DNA of 64,000 nt from positions 1-64,000 of the IMG/VR virus record IMGVR_UViG_3300021579_000007. One strand, given 5' to 3'. The DNA is from a virus. Positions 49,976 to 58,354 of this stretch are shown one piece after another (the stretch's first letter is position 1; each line of letters begins with the position of its first letter). The position numbers were made by a program, and so were the translations under genes. Below the pieces are notes generated by a model. The model worked only from the letters and a program-made list of their open reading frames with translations, was not told where the DNA came from and did not search any database.

Positions 49976-50325
49976 GGTGCTGAGTACACCACAAGTCCAT
50001 TTTCGGTTTTGATTTTCACGAGGCCACAGAGACACATCAACTGCGTAAGATGCAGCCACTGATCACGGGTGCGTTGTGGAAATCCGCCAAGAAGGAAAGA
50101 ATCTCCAGTAGTAGGACAAAATCTCATCTTCGGTTTTCTGAAGGATCTTCTTGTCATTCCGTCGCTTCCCACCGTGCTCTTGAAATCAGAGAAAATACGG
50201 TCAAAATCTCTCTCGGTCAGCTCCCCATGTTTTCTGAGTATGCGAAGAACCACGAGCTGTTCGTGGGCATAGGCAGCGATGCCAACTTTCACTTTTTCCA
50301 CTTCGGCCTCAGTCGTGGTTGGCAT
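49972..50325 (-). CDS. Hypothetical protein
   Basis: 117 residues: EQLVVLRILRKHGELTERDF followed by KPKMRFCPTTGDSFLLGGF and WLHLTQLMCLCGLVKIKTEN, which has a winged-helix-like layout. It may bind DNA. Overlaps the upstream gene by 17 nt. Confidence 0.55.
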   Translation of the reverse strand: MPTTTEAEVEKVKVGIAAYAHEQLVVLRILRKHGELTERDFDRIFSDFKSTVGSDGMTRRSFRKPKMRFCPTTGDSFLLGGFPQRTRDQWLHLTQLMCLCGLVKIKTENGLVVYSAP

Positions 50326-50587
50326 CTCCGCCTCGCATACGAGAGGAAATATTTTCCCACAGCTCTTCTTTTCCCATCCCCAGCCCTTCGTCTATGACAA
50401 AATTTAATACCCTATCAAATGCATCAATAATTTTGTTTCTCTCGCAAATGAGGCGGTCTGCCTCTTCCCTTATCACATACGTCACTACGTCTCCCTCACT
50501 ATCAGCCACATCAACATGCACGCCGTTAGCATACTTCCCAAATATGAAGTAGCGATGAAAGTATATCTCAGCCCTTGTTTGGCTCAT
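50309..50587 (-). CDS. Hypothetical protein
   Basis: 92 residues from ATG 50587 (GAGGAAAATTGCA upstream). VHVDVADSEGDVVTYVIREE then NKIIDAFDRVLNFVIDEGLG gives an alpha/beta look. A longer upstream extension of the frame is rejected because it overlaps the previous gene and is not protein-like. Confidence 0.55.
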   Translation of the reverse strand: MSQTRAEIYFHRYFIFGKYANGVHVDVADSEGDVVTYVIREEADRLICERNKIIDAFDRVLNFVIDEGLGMGKEELWENISSRMRGGDANHD

Positions 50588-50600
50588 TGCAATTTTCCTC

Positions 50601-50777
50601 TTACTGCCCGATGGCAGAATCGTGCTCCCGATGATAGATCGGTCCAAGAATGAAGATGATCGAATACCCTGTGCTCTCAGTACGACCCTGCACGGAGAGA
50701 AAATACCCCAGGTCTTTTTTCCGTTGCTTGCGTGAGATTGCAACGATCTGTTTCTTTCCTGCCTGCTTATAGTGCAT
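50601..50777 (-). CDS. Small basic hypothetical protein
   Basis: 58 residues from ATG 50777, which starts 1 nt after the portal stop. QIVAISRKQRKKDLGYFLSV then STGYSIIFILGPIYHREHDS suggests a short beta-sheet protein. Position after the portal gene is the main support. Confidence 0.45.
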   Translation of the reverse strand: MHYKQAGKKQIVAISRKQRKKDLGYFLSVQGRTESTGYSIIFILGPIYHREHDSAIGQ

Positions 50778-50778
50778 C

Positions 50779-52326
50779 CTATTGTCCGAAGGCATCCACC
50801 CCCGAGATATTCCCCCGCACGCCGACACTTAGCGGCCGGGGCGGCGGCTGCCCCGGCTGGCCCAACGGCTGCTGATCCAGCGGCAATGCCGGGCTCGTTG
50901 GCGTGACCGTCTCGGCATCAATCAGCGCCTTCTCATCCGCAATGGTCCGGTCTTCCGGCATGACGCCACCGCGCTTGATATTATAGAGCAGGGTGTCACG
51001 CGACACCGCCCGCATCATCCAGGAATTTGTCAAGGCAATCAAATCCTGTGGCGAGAGCCGCTGCTCGATAAACTCATCGTTGATCTTCACCTGCACATCA
51101 GTTTCGTCATAGTTCGACCACCAGACCAGCCACTTCAGTGCCTTGGTGAACGCCAGGCTCGATGTGTTGGCGATATTGCTCAGCACCGAGGCCCGGCCTG
51201 ACTGCCGCAAGCGGACCGTCTCTGCCGCTTCGACGCCTTCCTTTGCGTGTTCCAGCAGTTCGGCGCCAAGCCGTGCCATCTGGTTCTCACCACTAGTGAG
51301 GCTATCCTTGATCGCCCCGATACCATGCCCGGAAAACTCCAGGTAGCCGGCCTGGTCGCCAGGATTGAGCAGCCATGCGGTTGTGCCGCCGATCGCGAGC
51401 ACGTGTTGACGGTCTGTCGTCGATACCCAGGGTTGCGGCAAGGAGGTAAAGTGTAAGGCATTTTGATAATCCGCCGCAGTCCGGTAATGCGTGAGGTTCG
51501 TATTGGCCAGGTCAAGCAGCGGCGGGATCTCTGCCGCTGGCGTCAGATCCGTCACCCCATCGAAAAGGAAAGGAATAAAGTCGAGTCGCTGATTGAGGCG
51601 TGTCGGTGCAAACTGACTGCTCAGTACCCATTCCTTGTCGCCTTCGTTGTAGACAAAAATCCGCACGCGGTAGAAGCCGGACTCGTCCAGATCCAACACG
51701 CGATAGATGATGCTCTCCGTCACACCGAAGCCGTCTGCGTCAATCGTTTCCTGGGTCTCTTCCAAGACGACCAGCGTCAGTTTTGTCACCCCGCCCGTTT
51801 TCACCTCGCGCCAGTTGATGATTGATTCCGCGTTGTAGCCGCACAGGTAGCACTGTTGATCGCCATCCTGCGGCATATCGACCAGAATGCCGTAGCGCCC
51901 GGTGATAAGGATTTCCCGCAGAGTCTTTTTAATGAAGGTTTGGAGAGGGACGCCAGAGAGGGTGATATTCTCTTCCCAGCGCTCTTCCTGGGTCTGCTCG
52001 AGGGAGGAACCCGAGAAGGTCTTCGGTGCATCTTCCGTCGCGGGGTCAAACTGTTCCGCCCCGGTCGGTTGCTTGCGCCACTGGATAACCGGCGGCTGGC
52101 GGAAAATGGCGCCATGTAGTCCGTCAATCGTGCGGCCCGTGCCATTATAGTAGTCGGCCCGATCGAGAAAGCGCTTGTAGTCCTCATGGCTTTGTCCGCT
52201 CAGGCGCGGCAGGTACAACGTCGCTCGGAGCTTGATCGTGTCCTCTCCTTCTTCGCAATCGCGGACGCGGCTCCAGAGCGGGAGCATCTGGATATACTGC
52301 TTGTGCTGTGAGGTGACGCCTGGCAT
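50779..52326 (-). CDS. Portal protein (DUF4055 type)
   Basis: 515 residues from ATG 52326 (GGAGGCCCCC upstream). It follows the DUF4055 pattern: WSRVRDCEEGEDTIKLRATL, YLPRLSGQSHEDYKRFLDRA, TIDGLHGAIFRQPP, then TLREILITGRYGILVDMPQD, WREVKTGGVTKLTLVVLEET and NTNLTHYRTAADYQNALHFT. The C-terminus is Pro/Gln-rich. It forms the dodecameric ring at the packaging vertex and lies between terminase and MuF genes. Confidence 0.85.
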   Translation of the reverse strand: MPGVTSQHKQYIQMLPLWSRVRDCEEGEDTIKLRATLYLPRLSGQSHEDYKRFLDRADYYNGTGRTIDGLHGAIFRQPPVIQWRKQPTGAEQFDPATEDAPKTFSGSSLEQTQEERWEENITLSGVPLQTFIKKTLREILITGRYGILVDMPQDGDQQCYLCGYNAESIINWREVKTGGVTKLTLVVLEETQETIDADGFGVTESIIYRVLDLDESGFYRVRIFVYNEGDKEWVLSSQFAPTRLNQRLDFIPFLFDGVTDLTPAAEIPPLLDLANTNLTHYRTAADYQNALHFTSLPQPWVSTTDRQHVLAIGGTTAWLLNPGDQAGYLEFSGHGIGAIKDSLTSGENQMARLGAELLEHAKEGVEAAETVRLRQSGRASVLSNIANTSSLAFTKALKWLVWWSNYDETDVQVKINDEFIEQRLSPQDLIALTNSWMMRAVSRDTLLYNIKRGGVMPEDRTIADEKALIDAETVTPTSPALPLDQQPLGQPGQPPPRPLSVGVRGNISGVDAFGQ

Positions 52327-52378
52327 GGGGGCCTCCGTGATCGAAGGCCCACGCAAGGGGCACTAAAAGGAACATGAA

Positions 52379-53794
52379 TTACACTCCCTGTATCCGGGCT
52401 GTGCCGATCTGCCGACGCGGGGACATAAGTCTGTAGCGTGTCGCATCGTAAATATGATCTTCTGCCCCGGTATCGACATCGTCGGGATTTCGCTCATCAC
52501 GCGGCAACACCGGAACAGTACGGATAAAATGCCGACAAGTCGAGAAGACGAAAAGCCCTGGTGATTCCAGAGGAAACTGAAGCGACGCCATAAGATACTG
52601 TCGCAGGCGTTCAAGTCCGGTTGCCCGGCTTCCGGGAGAATTATCTGCGCACTGCCAGGGCACGCCTACTCGTGCCATATCGTCGGCAATGCAGACCCCG
52701 TTTTCAGCACTGAAGATTTTTGCATCAGCGGCACCCGGCTGCACGCGATACGGCAAGTCTTTCTCTATCTTGACAATGCCGCGGGCAACTTCAGAGGCAA
52801 GCATGCGGACGCCTTCATTTGGTTTCGTGCATCCGTACCACTCGGCAATATGAAAGAGAGTTCCCCGAGGATACACCCGCCCGTTCGGCGCCGTCGTCCC
52901 GTCAGACTCCGCCCACCAGCACACCGAGAACGGCGCGGATGAACCCCAGTCAAAGCTCCGATTGACGAACCACGAAGAAGGGATAGGGAATGGCTCAACA
53001 ACATGAACAGCCGGGTTCCACAGATCGTCTAGCGCGCCCCCCGCGACAATATCCCAGATCCCATAGCGCCAGGCTTTCAGCAGGTCCTCACGCCCACCGG
53101 CCGCAAGAGCGACCCGCTGCCAATAGTTGGGATCATTTTTCATAAGTTGCGGGTTGTCTTCCATTGCTGATGGGACGAAGACACGCGCCACCTCAGCCGT
53201 CGTGCCGTCTGGCAATTCCTGATTATCAATATGCACGCGCCAGGGGGGGGCAGGATCAATATAGCGAGCTTTGCACCAATTATGTCCGGGACCGCCAGGA
53301 TTACCGCTCGCACGGAGAACGCAGGGCACCCCCGCCGCAGATCGCAGACAGGCCCGGAGATAATCAAGCGGTTGCGGGCTCGCCCATTGAGTAATCTCGT
53401 CAAGTAGCAGATCGGTAAAGCTTTGCCCCTGGTACTGCTGAGCGTCCTCGTCTCTCTTCAGATACCGCAGCCGGAGAGAGGCACCATTAGGCCATTGCCA
53501 GCGGTGGCGGGAGGCGAACCACCTGGCCCCCATGCCTGGGTAGATCAGTGAAGCAAGATACTCAATCTCTTCGAGTTCTGGGTATGAACGACGCATCAAA
53601 ACGCCACGCGCATGCTTTTTATAGCGGTCAGCTCGCTTGGCAAAATGCATCAAAAGTCCGACGCTCTTGCCGCCCCCGCGTTGTCCGCCAAAGAAAACAT
53701 CCTCTACCGGGCAGGCTAACAGCGCCCACTGCGGCCCCGGATTCGGTGCCCACACAGTGACGGGATGCTCGTTAGTGAACGGTGCCGTTCCCAT
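52379..53794 (-). CDS. Terminase large subunit
   Basis: 471 residues. The ATPase Walker A is GGQRGGGKS at about residue 37, Walker B is LLLDEIT near residue 130, and SGNPGGPGHNW follows (coupling region). The C-terminal RNase H-like nuclease carries SFDWGSSAPFSVCWW (catalytic Asp) and YRVQPGAADAKIF. It overlaps the small-subunit gene by 23 nt. It pumps DNA into the procapsid through the DUF4055 portal. Confidence 0.9.
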   Translation of the reverse strand: MGTAPFTNEHPVTVWAPNPGPQWALLACPVEDVFFGGQRGGGKSVGLLMHFAKRADRYKKHARGVLMRRSYPELEEIEYLASLIYPGMGARWFASRHRWQWPNGASLRLRYLKRDEDAQQYQGQSFTDLLLDEITQWASPQPLDYLRACLRSAAGVPCVLRASGNPGGPGHNWCKARYIDPAPPWRVHIDNQELPDGTTAEVARVFVPSAMEDNPQLMKNDPNYWQRVALAAGGREDLLKAWRYGIWDIVAGGALDDLWNPAVHVVEPFPIPSSWFVNRSFDWGSSAPFSVCWWAESDGTTAPNGRVYPRGTLFHIAEWYGCTKPNEGVRMLASEVARGIVKIEKDLPYRVQPGAADAKIFSAENGVCIADDMARVGVPWQCADNSPGSRATGLERLRQYLMASLQFPLESPGLFVFSTCRHFIRTVPVLPRDERNPDDVDTGAEDHIYDATRYRLMSPRRQIGTARIQGV

Positions 53795-54272
53795 TTACGC
53801 ACTTATCCAGATCGTCACTGTTTGTGATCGGCGCAAACTTTTCTGTCCAGGCTGCTGCCGTCGGCACGTCATCAGGAAAATAATAAATTGAACGCCCCTT
53901 CTCATCGGTCTCTGTGATCTTGGTCGGCGCATCCGCTCCGATCACCGCCCGTTCCTGCGCCAGGGCCTTGAGCACAAGGTCTATATCACCCTCGGACCAG
54001 CCCCGGCGCTTGACCTCCGCCAACTCAGCCAGGATGCGGGCCTTGTGTTCGGAGGTGGCTTTCAGCATCTCCTCGCGCCAGGCTTTCTCGATGGCCTTGA
54101 TATCGGTATGGATCGTGACGTGCGTCCATGCCACTCCGGTCTTTGGATTGATGAACCCTTGCTTCTCCAGGGATTTCACGATGCCTTGCTCGGTGATGCC
54201 CTGGACGCGCGCGCGCGCAACGATCATGCGCCGCTGTAAGATGATGTCCTTTTGAGAAGAATTTAGCGCCAT
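53772..54272 (-). CDS. Terminase small subunit-like protein
   Basis: 166 residues. The N-terminal helix-turn-helix (RRMIVARARVQGITEQGIVK) and the WTHVTIHTDIKAIEKAWREE helix fit a DNA-binding packaging initiator. A helical middle and an acidic C-terminus follow. First gene of the minus-strand late transcript, directly before the large subunit. Confidence 0.65.
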   Translation of the reverse strand: MALNSSQKDIILQRRMIVARARVQGITEQGIVKSLEKQGFINPKTGVAWTHVTIHTDIKAIEKAWREEMLKATSEHKARILAELAEVKRRGWSEGDIDLVLKALAQERAVIGADAPTKITETDEKGRSIYYFPDDVPTAAAWTEKFAPITNSDDLDKCVNGNGTVH

Positions 54273-54375
54273 GATAGTAAGATTTTATTTCCTATCTCCG
54301 TGATCCGTTGACTTCCCGAATGATGTAAAAAGTAGCCTACCCCAAACCGCGCGAAAAACAAAGCGGATATTTCGC

Positions 54376-54404
54376 TTGCCATTCGTCAAACTTTCCTTCA
54401 GAAT
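54376..54404 (+). promoter_or_regulatory. Promoter with TTG-N8-CAA operator (site 1)
   Basis: -35 TTGCCA (54376-54381), 17-bp spacer, -10 CAGAAT (54399-54404), and +1 predicted at GTG 54411. TTGCCATTCGTCAA (54376-54389) matches 11 of 14 bases of site 2. The palindrome may also act on leftward late transcription from 54.27 kb. Confidence 0.5.
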
Positions 54405-54410
54405 GAGTCC

Positions 54411-54677
54411 GTGCGTGAGTATCAAAAAAGTCACAAGATCACACGGGATCTCAGCGTGCTCCTGACGCTCCCGGACGGCGAATATATCACAGTTAGTGAG
54501 GCGGCCCGGCTCATGCAGATGACGCGGCAAGGCGTGCATCTGGCAATCAACCGGGGCATCCTATCGGCCCGCGTCTTGGGGAAAACCGCCCTTATCACAA
54601 AGGGTGATGCTATTTTTTTCAAGCAACACCCGCCGCTTAAGGGGCGCCCGGCGCGCGCGCTTCGCAACATCGCATAA
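54411..54677 (+). CDS. Helix-turn-helix regulator (excisionase/HTH_17-like)
   Basis: 88 residues from GTG 54411. ITVSEAARLMQMTRQGVHLA...GILSARVLGKTALI is a MerR/excisionase-type HTH with wing, followed by a basic PPLKGRPARAL tail. No Shine-Dalgarno is seen, and the promoter predicts transcription starting at the GTG. Candidate for the repressor or activator acting on the TTGA-N6-TCAA sites. Confidence 0.7.
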   Translation: MREYQKSHKITRDLSVLLTLPDGEYITVSEAARLMQMTRQGVHLAINRGILSARVLGKTALITKGDAIFFKQHPPLKGRPARALRNIA

Positions 54678-54727
54678 AGACTATATTTTTTGAGAGAAAA
54701 TAAATTGTTCTTCCCCTGCTATATTGC

Positions 54728-54756
54728 TTGACAAACGTCAAACTTAAGGCTATATT
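54728..54756 (+). promoter_or_regulatory. Strong promoter with TTGA-N6-TCAA operator (site 2)
   Basis: -35 TTGACA (54728-54733), exactly 17 bp, -10 TATATT (54751-54756). The palindrome TTGACAAACGTCAA (54728-54741) overlaps the -35. +1 falls at the A of ATG 54763, so the mRNA should be leaderless. Confidence 0.75.
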
Positions 54757-54762
54757 ATCACC

Positions 54763-55164
54763 ATGAGCGCACGAACACAGAAGAACCAGGGGCAGCATTG
54801 GATCAGCGACCACAAGCGTCTTTCGATCTATCTCAGGGACGGGCTGGCCTGCTGCTACTGTGGGGCGACGATCGAAGACGGCGCACGCCTGACCCTCGAT
54901 CATCTCACCCCCCATAGTCTGGGCGGCAGCAATCACGAAGGCAATCTCGTGACGGCATGCCTGAAGTGCAATAGTTCACGCGGCGCCCGTGACTACAAGA
55001 AGTTCGCGAAGGCGACGGCCACCTATCTGAATCATGGGATCACGGCCAGCCAGATCCTGACCCACATCCGCCAGACAGTCACCCGCCCCCTGGACGTAGC
55101 AGCGGCAAAAGAGATCATTGGCCGCCGCGGGGGGTTCACCGCGGCGCTGCAGAATGCCCGCTAA
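54763..55164 (+). CDS. HNH endonuclease
   Basis: 133 residues with the HNH core CCYCGATIEDGARLTLDHLT, then PHSLGGSNHEGNLVTACLKC and NSSRGARDYK: two CxxC-type pairs and the catalytic His of LDH. The N-terminus is basic and the C-terminus helical. Probably a phage nuclease or selfish enzyme. No ribosome site, consistent with leaderless expression from the promoter just upstream. Confidence 0.85.
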   Translation: MSARTQKNQGQHWISDHKRLSIYLRDGLACCYCGATIEDGARLTLDHLTPHSLGGSNHEGNLVTACLKCNSSRGARDYKKFAKATATYLNHGITASQILTHIRQTVTRPLDVAAAKEIIGRRGGFTAALQNAR

Positions 55165-55178
55165 GAAGGAGAAGGACC

Positions 55179-55487
55179 ATGCTCGCACCCACCACACTGA
55201 CCCGTATCGCCACCGCAAGCCAAGACCGCGTCCTCCGAGCTATCCAGGCACTAGAGGACGGCTCTCTGACCTGTCAATTGACCTCCGCCCATAACGACAA
55301 GATCACCGCTATCATCAGCAGCGCAGGCAAGCCCTACACCGTATTGCTCGCGCCGCACCATACGGAGTGCTCCTGCCCGGATTCACACTACCGCGAGGTG
55401 ATCTGCAAGCACCAGATCGCCCTGGCGCTCTGGTGTGAGAAGGCAGGAGCGGGAGAACAGACGCAGGAGTGGCAAGCCGCCGCATAA
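55179..55487 (+). CDS. SWIM zinc-finger protein
   Basis: 102 residues with CSCPDSHYREVICKHQIALA, the CxC-Xn-CxH pattern of SWIM zinc fingers, near residue 64-80. SWIM domains bind DNA or protein partners. ATG 55179 lies behind AAGGAGAAGGACC, the same leader style as the genes at 63333 and 63854. Confidence 0.8.
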   Translation: MLAPTTLTRIATASQDRVLRAIQALEDGSLTCQLTSAHNDKITAIISSAGKPYTVLLAPHHTECSCPDSHYREVICKHQIALALWCEKAGAGEQTQEWQAAA

Positions 55488-55625
55488 AGCAGAGGGCTGG
55501 GGCTGGGGCCCCTGTCATGCGACAAGCCTGGTCCCAAGTCCAGGCAGGATGGGGAAATCATCCGTCAGTATCCCACCCCGCGTGTTTACCGCTCAAATAC
55601 GGGGTAAAGATAAGAAAGGCAAATC

Positions 55626-56042
55626 ATGAAAACGCTCAGTATTCGTCAACCGTGGGCATCACTTATTGCTCACGGATTCAAAGATATCGAGAATCGCACG
55701 TGGCGAACGACCTTTCGCGGCCCATTTTTACTGCATGCCTCTCAAAATTTAGCAAATGACCCGAGAGCAGAAATTCTTGCTGCACGCCACGGCTTATCGC
55801 TGATCGATCTTCCCCGCGGTGGCATTATCGGACGCTGTGAGCTGATTGATTGCGTCGAGTCTTCCAACTCGCTGTGGTTTGAAGGCCCCTATGGATTTGT
55901 GCTCGGGGATGCCACGCCCTTAAAGTTCCTGGCTTTCCGTGGCCGTCTGGGCTTCTTCGAGATCCCCGAGCACATACTCGTCAAGAAGAGAAAATCCGAC
56001 AATGCTCAGAGAATCTTGAATTTCCGCGCCTCCTCAACATAG
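55626..56042 (+). CDS. ASCH-domain protein
   Basis: 138 residues. The start KTLSIRQPWASLIAHGFKDI and ENRTWRTTFRGPFLLHAS, then GGIIGRCELIDCV and ILNFRASS, fit ASCH-domain proteins, which are thought to bind RNA or modified nucleosides. Overlaps the 3' end of the ABC/GNAT gene tail-to-tail by 37 nt. Possible alternative hairpins precede it (55575-55608). Confidence 0.8.
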   Translation: MKTLSIRQPWASLIAHGFKDIENRTWRTTFRGPFLLHASQNLANDPRAEILAARHGLSLIDLPRGGIIGRCELIDCVESSNSLWFEGPYGFVLGDATPLKFLAFRGRLGFFEIPEHILVKKRKSDNAQRILNFRASST

Positions 56043-57094
56043 ATGGGGCCAATATACTCAAATCCTGCGGTGATGCGTAATCGCGCAACGGTGCGATTGA
56101 GCATTTTTGTCGAACGGGAAGACGTGCGGCCGACGGAAGTCGTGCGACTCGGGAGGCGACGCAACAGCCATTTCGCAGATCGCGCTCGATGCTGAATCAT
56201 GGCCGGATTCCCCGTCGTGCTAAAATAGGGCTTCCCTGTCGCTCGATACATCCCGGCTATGAATTCGCTCATGGCATTGCCAATCCCCACGCCTTGAAAA
56301 TCGGGGAGACAGACAGTTCGATGCTCGCGCCAACCGGGACGTATCGCATGCGGAAAAGGAAGCACGGAAGCAAAAGCGGCAAATTCGCCGTTGACGGTCC
56401 CGAGAAAACAGCGCGCCGATGCGTTCAACCCCGCACTTAAATAGTGATGATTTTTGAATATGTTCCAGGCGGTACGAGAGACCGCTGAGATTTCCAGATT
56501 GATCGCTGGGCGTCGCTGAAGATCCCTCCAGAGAAACGTCTGCGTCGCCGGATTATAGATCCAGTCCGGCTGTAACCATTCTTCGATATCAAAATGACAG
56601 GAGACGGCAACAAATTGCTGCTGTCGTTGGCGCAGCGCTTTCGCGACGGCTGCGCTCCCGATCTGCGCAACCGTGCGATCGACAACGGAGGTGAACTCAT
56701 CCAGAACAATCAGTGATCGCCGCTCAGATAAGGCGCGAGCGATCGTCACACGAAATTGTTCCCCGGTCGAGAGACACTGAAACGGTCGCAGCCATGCGGG
56801 GGGACTGCTAAAGCCAACGGAGGATAAAAGCAGCGCAATTTCCTTGATTCCTAAATCCGCCGGGAAATCATCGACAACGCTGTTTTTTGATGACCACGGA
56901 AAACCCGTAATCACGGCATCTGCAAAAAGCTCGCGTGCAATCGTACTTTTCCCACTGCCGCTGGGGCCGACAATGAGACCAATGAGCCAGGGCTTTTCAT
57001 CTAACGGGAGGGCAATCTCCCATGCACTTTGACTCTGGTGGGCAGCGGGAACGTCAAAAAGTCCTTCCAGTTGCAAGACGCGCGATGAGCGCAT
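56006..57094 (-). CDS. ABC-type ATPase fused to GNAT acetyltransferase (COG2401-like)
   Basis: 362 residues from ATG 57094. The ATPase half has Walker A GPSGSGKST (about residue 40), signature CLSTGEQFRVTIARAL and Walker B SLIVLDEFTSVVD. The C-terminal half is GNAT-like (HHYLSAGLNASARCF, then CLPDFQGVGIGNAMSEFIAG with the acetyl-CoA QGxGIG loop). No membrane segments, so not a transporter. Such fusions occur with ParB-like genes in phages and plasmids; substrate unknown. Last gene of the csf operon. Confidence 0.8.
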   Translation of the reverse strand: MRSSRVLQLEGLFDVPAAHQSQSAWEIALPLDEKPWLIGLIVGPSGSGKSTIARELFADAVITGFPWSSKNSVVDDFPADLGIKEIALLLSSVGFSSPPAWLRPFQCLSTGEQFRVTIARALSERRSLIVLDEFTSVVDRTVAQIGSAAVAKALRQRQQQFVAVSCHFDIEEWLQPDWIYNPATQTFLWRDLQRRPAINLEISAVSRTAWNIFKNHHYLSAGLNASARCFLGTVNGEFAAFASVLPFPHAIRPGWREHRTVCLPDFQGVGIGNAMSEFIAGMYRATGKPYFSTTGNPAMIQHRARSAKWLLRRLPSRTTSVGRTSSRSTKMLNRTVARLRITAGFEYIGPIYVEEARKFKIL

Positions 57095-57108
57095 GATAGG
57101 CACCGTTT

Positions 57109-57666
57109 TTATGATATGAGCGCTTTGCACGTCAATCCTTCTCGCCCGCAGCGCTCAAGAAGTTTTCTTTGTTCACTCTCGTCTCGGCATTCAATGAGAA
57201 CATGATACTGCGAGGTGAGCAGATTTGATTGATCCGCTCCTTGAGAGTCAGCAGAAGAATCATTAAAAATCTTACTCAGTTCATCCTCACGCCAGAACTG
57301 CGCCAGGTCAATCTCCTCGCTCAGATCCTTGAGTATGTCCGGGTCCCAGTCGAGGGTCAGAGAGGCTACCCGGTTTGCCGCAATCCCGAGCCGCTTTGCC
57401 CGCGGGTCGTCGGCAGAGGGAATATCTGTGCGCTTGACTATCACAGGCCGGCTTCCGTCACTTTCCACTATGACAGCATCCGCGAAGCCAGCCGCCGCGC
57501 CAACCTCTAGCCGGGCCGAACCATCGAAGGTCTCACCATCTGCCGCCACCGTAATCGCCCCGATCCAGCCGTCTGTCTGGATGCTCTTCTCCAGGGCACC
57601 CAGGCCACGGGCGGTATGTTTGTTGGCGTTGCGCCGCTGGGGGCGAATATCGGAGAGGGATTTCAT
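57109..57666 (-). CDS. ParB/sulfiredoxin-fold domain protein
   Basis: 185 residues from ATG 57666 (AAGGGGGGT upstream). SLSDIRPQRRNANKHTARGL, then DGETFDGSARLEVGAAAGF and RLGIAANRVASLTLDWDPDI are typical of phage ParB-like nuclease/Srx-fold proteins. These can bind nucleotides and act in DNA modification or partition. It sits between csf3 and the ABC/GNAT gene, 14 nt apart from the latter. Confidence 0.8.
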   Translation of the reverse strand: MKSLSDIRPQRRNANKHTARGLGALEKSIQTDGWIGAITVAADGETFDGSARLEVGAAAGFADAVIVESDGSRPVIVKRTDIPSADDPRAKRLGIAANRVASLTLDWDPDILKDLSEEIDLAQFWREDELSKIFNDSSADSQGADQSNLLTSQYHVLIECRDESEQRKLLERCGREGLTCKALIS

Positions 57667-57676
57667 ACCCCCCTTG

Positions 57677-58354
57677 CTACCCGCTTGACGCGGGCGAGAC
57701 AAGTCCTGGCGAGGGCAGACGGCAGGGAAATTGATGCCTGGGATTCCAATAGGAGGGACGCAGTCCATAGAGCGCTCCATTCTCCTGTGGAATCGCCCGC
57801 ATGAGCCGACCTGTATTGCTCCATACGCTCCAGTCTTCAGCAGCTAGCTCAAGCTGCCATTCGTTCACGGCGCCCCAACCCTGAGCAGTTTTCTTCCCAA
57901 GATTCGTCACGGTCCGTAGCAGCCATTCAATCTCCGCCTTCTCACCGACTACATACCAACTCACAGACAACGCCGAGCGGTAGAAGACTGGCAGGTGATA
58001 GGACTTGTAGCGGCCGGAGGCGACCTCGAATCGTGCCTTCTTCCCCTGCCAGTCCACCAGATCAATCAGGCTCATGTCCAGGCGCTTGTTCCAGTAGTCC
58101 GTTCCCTCCACCGTATGCTCCGGCCAGACCGCAAATGAAGCCGCATAGAACCACTGGCGAGAGTGGCTGTTGATTTGCTTGAGCGGGAGGCGGTGATCGA
58201 TCGGGCCACCGCTGGACTGTCCAGGGAGCGTGACAACCTGCTCCCCGAGCTGCTCCCGCATGACCTGATAATAGAGGACCCCGTCAATCGGCAGGAACGG
58301 ATCGGTGATGATACCGCATTGGAGATAGGCGGTGATTTTGAGGGGCTCAAACAT
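57677..58354 (-). CDS. csf3: Csf3, Cas5-like subunit of type IV CRISPR-Cas
   Basis: 225 residues from ATG 58354 (GGAGAAGGCAACAAG upstream), overlapping the methyltransferase gene by 8 nt. The RAMP-like features are PLKITAYLQCGIITDPFLPI at the start, SFAVWPEHTVEGTDYWNKRL in the middle, and LGKKTAQGWGAVNEWQL, the Gly-rich loop typical of Cas5/Csf3. It should cap the 5' end of the guide RNA in the effector. In this operon it is separated from csf2 by three non-cas genes. Confidence 0.8.
   Translation of the reverse strand: MFEPLKITAYLQCGIITDPFLPIDGVLYYQVMREQLGEQVVTLPGQSSGGPIDHRLPLKQINSHSRQWFYAASFAVWPEHTVEGTDYWNKRLDMSLIDLVDWQGKKARFEVASGRYKSYHLPVFYRSALSVSWYVVGEKAEIEWLLRTVTNLGKKTAQGWGAVNEWQLELAAEDWSVWSNTGRLMRAIPQENGALYGLRPSYWNPRHQFPCRLPSPGLVSPASSG

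Noticed and set aside
39068-57094. A complete Mu-like com-mom DNA modification module
   Set aside because: The Com-like protein and the ABC/GNAT gene are 17 kb apart in different operons and the GNAT half has no seen Mom-specific motif. Kept only as a speculative link.
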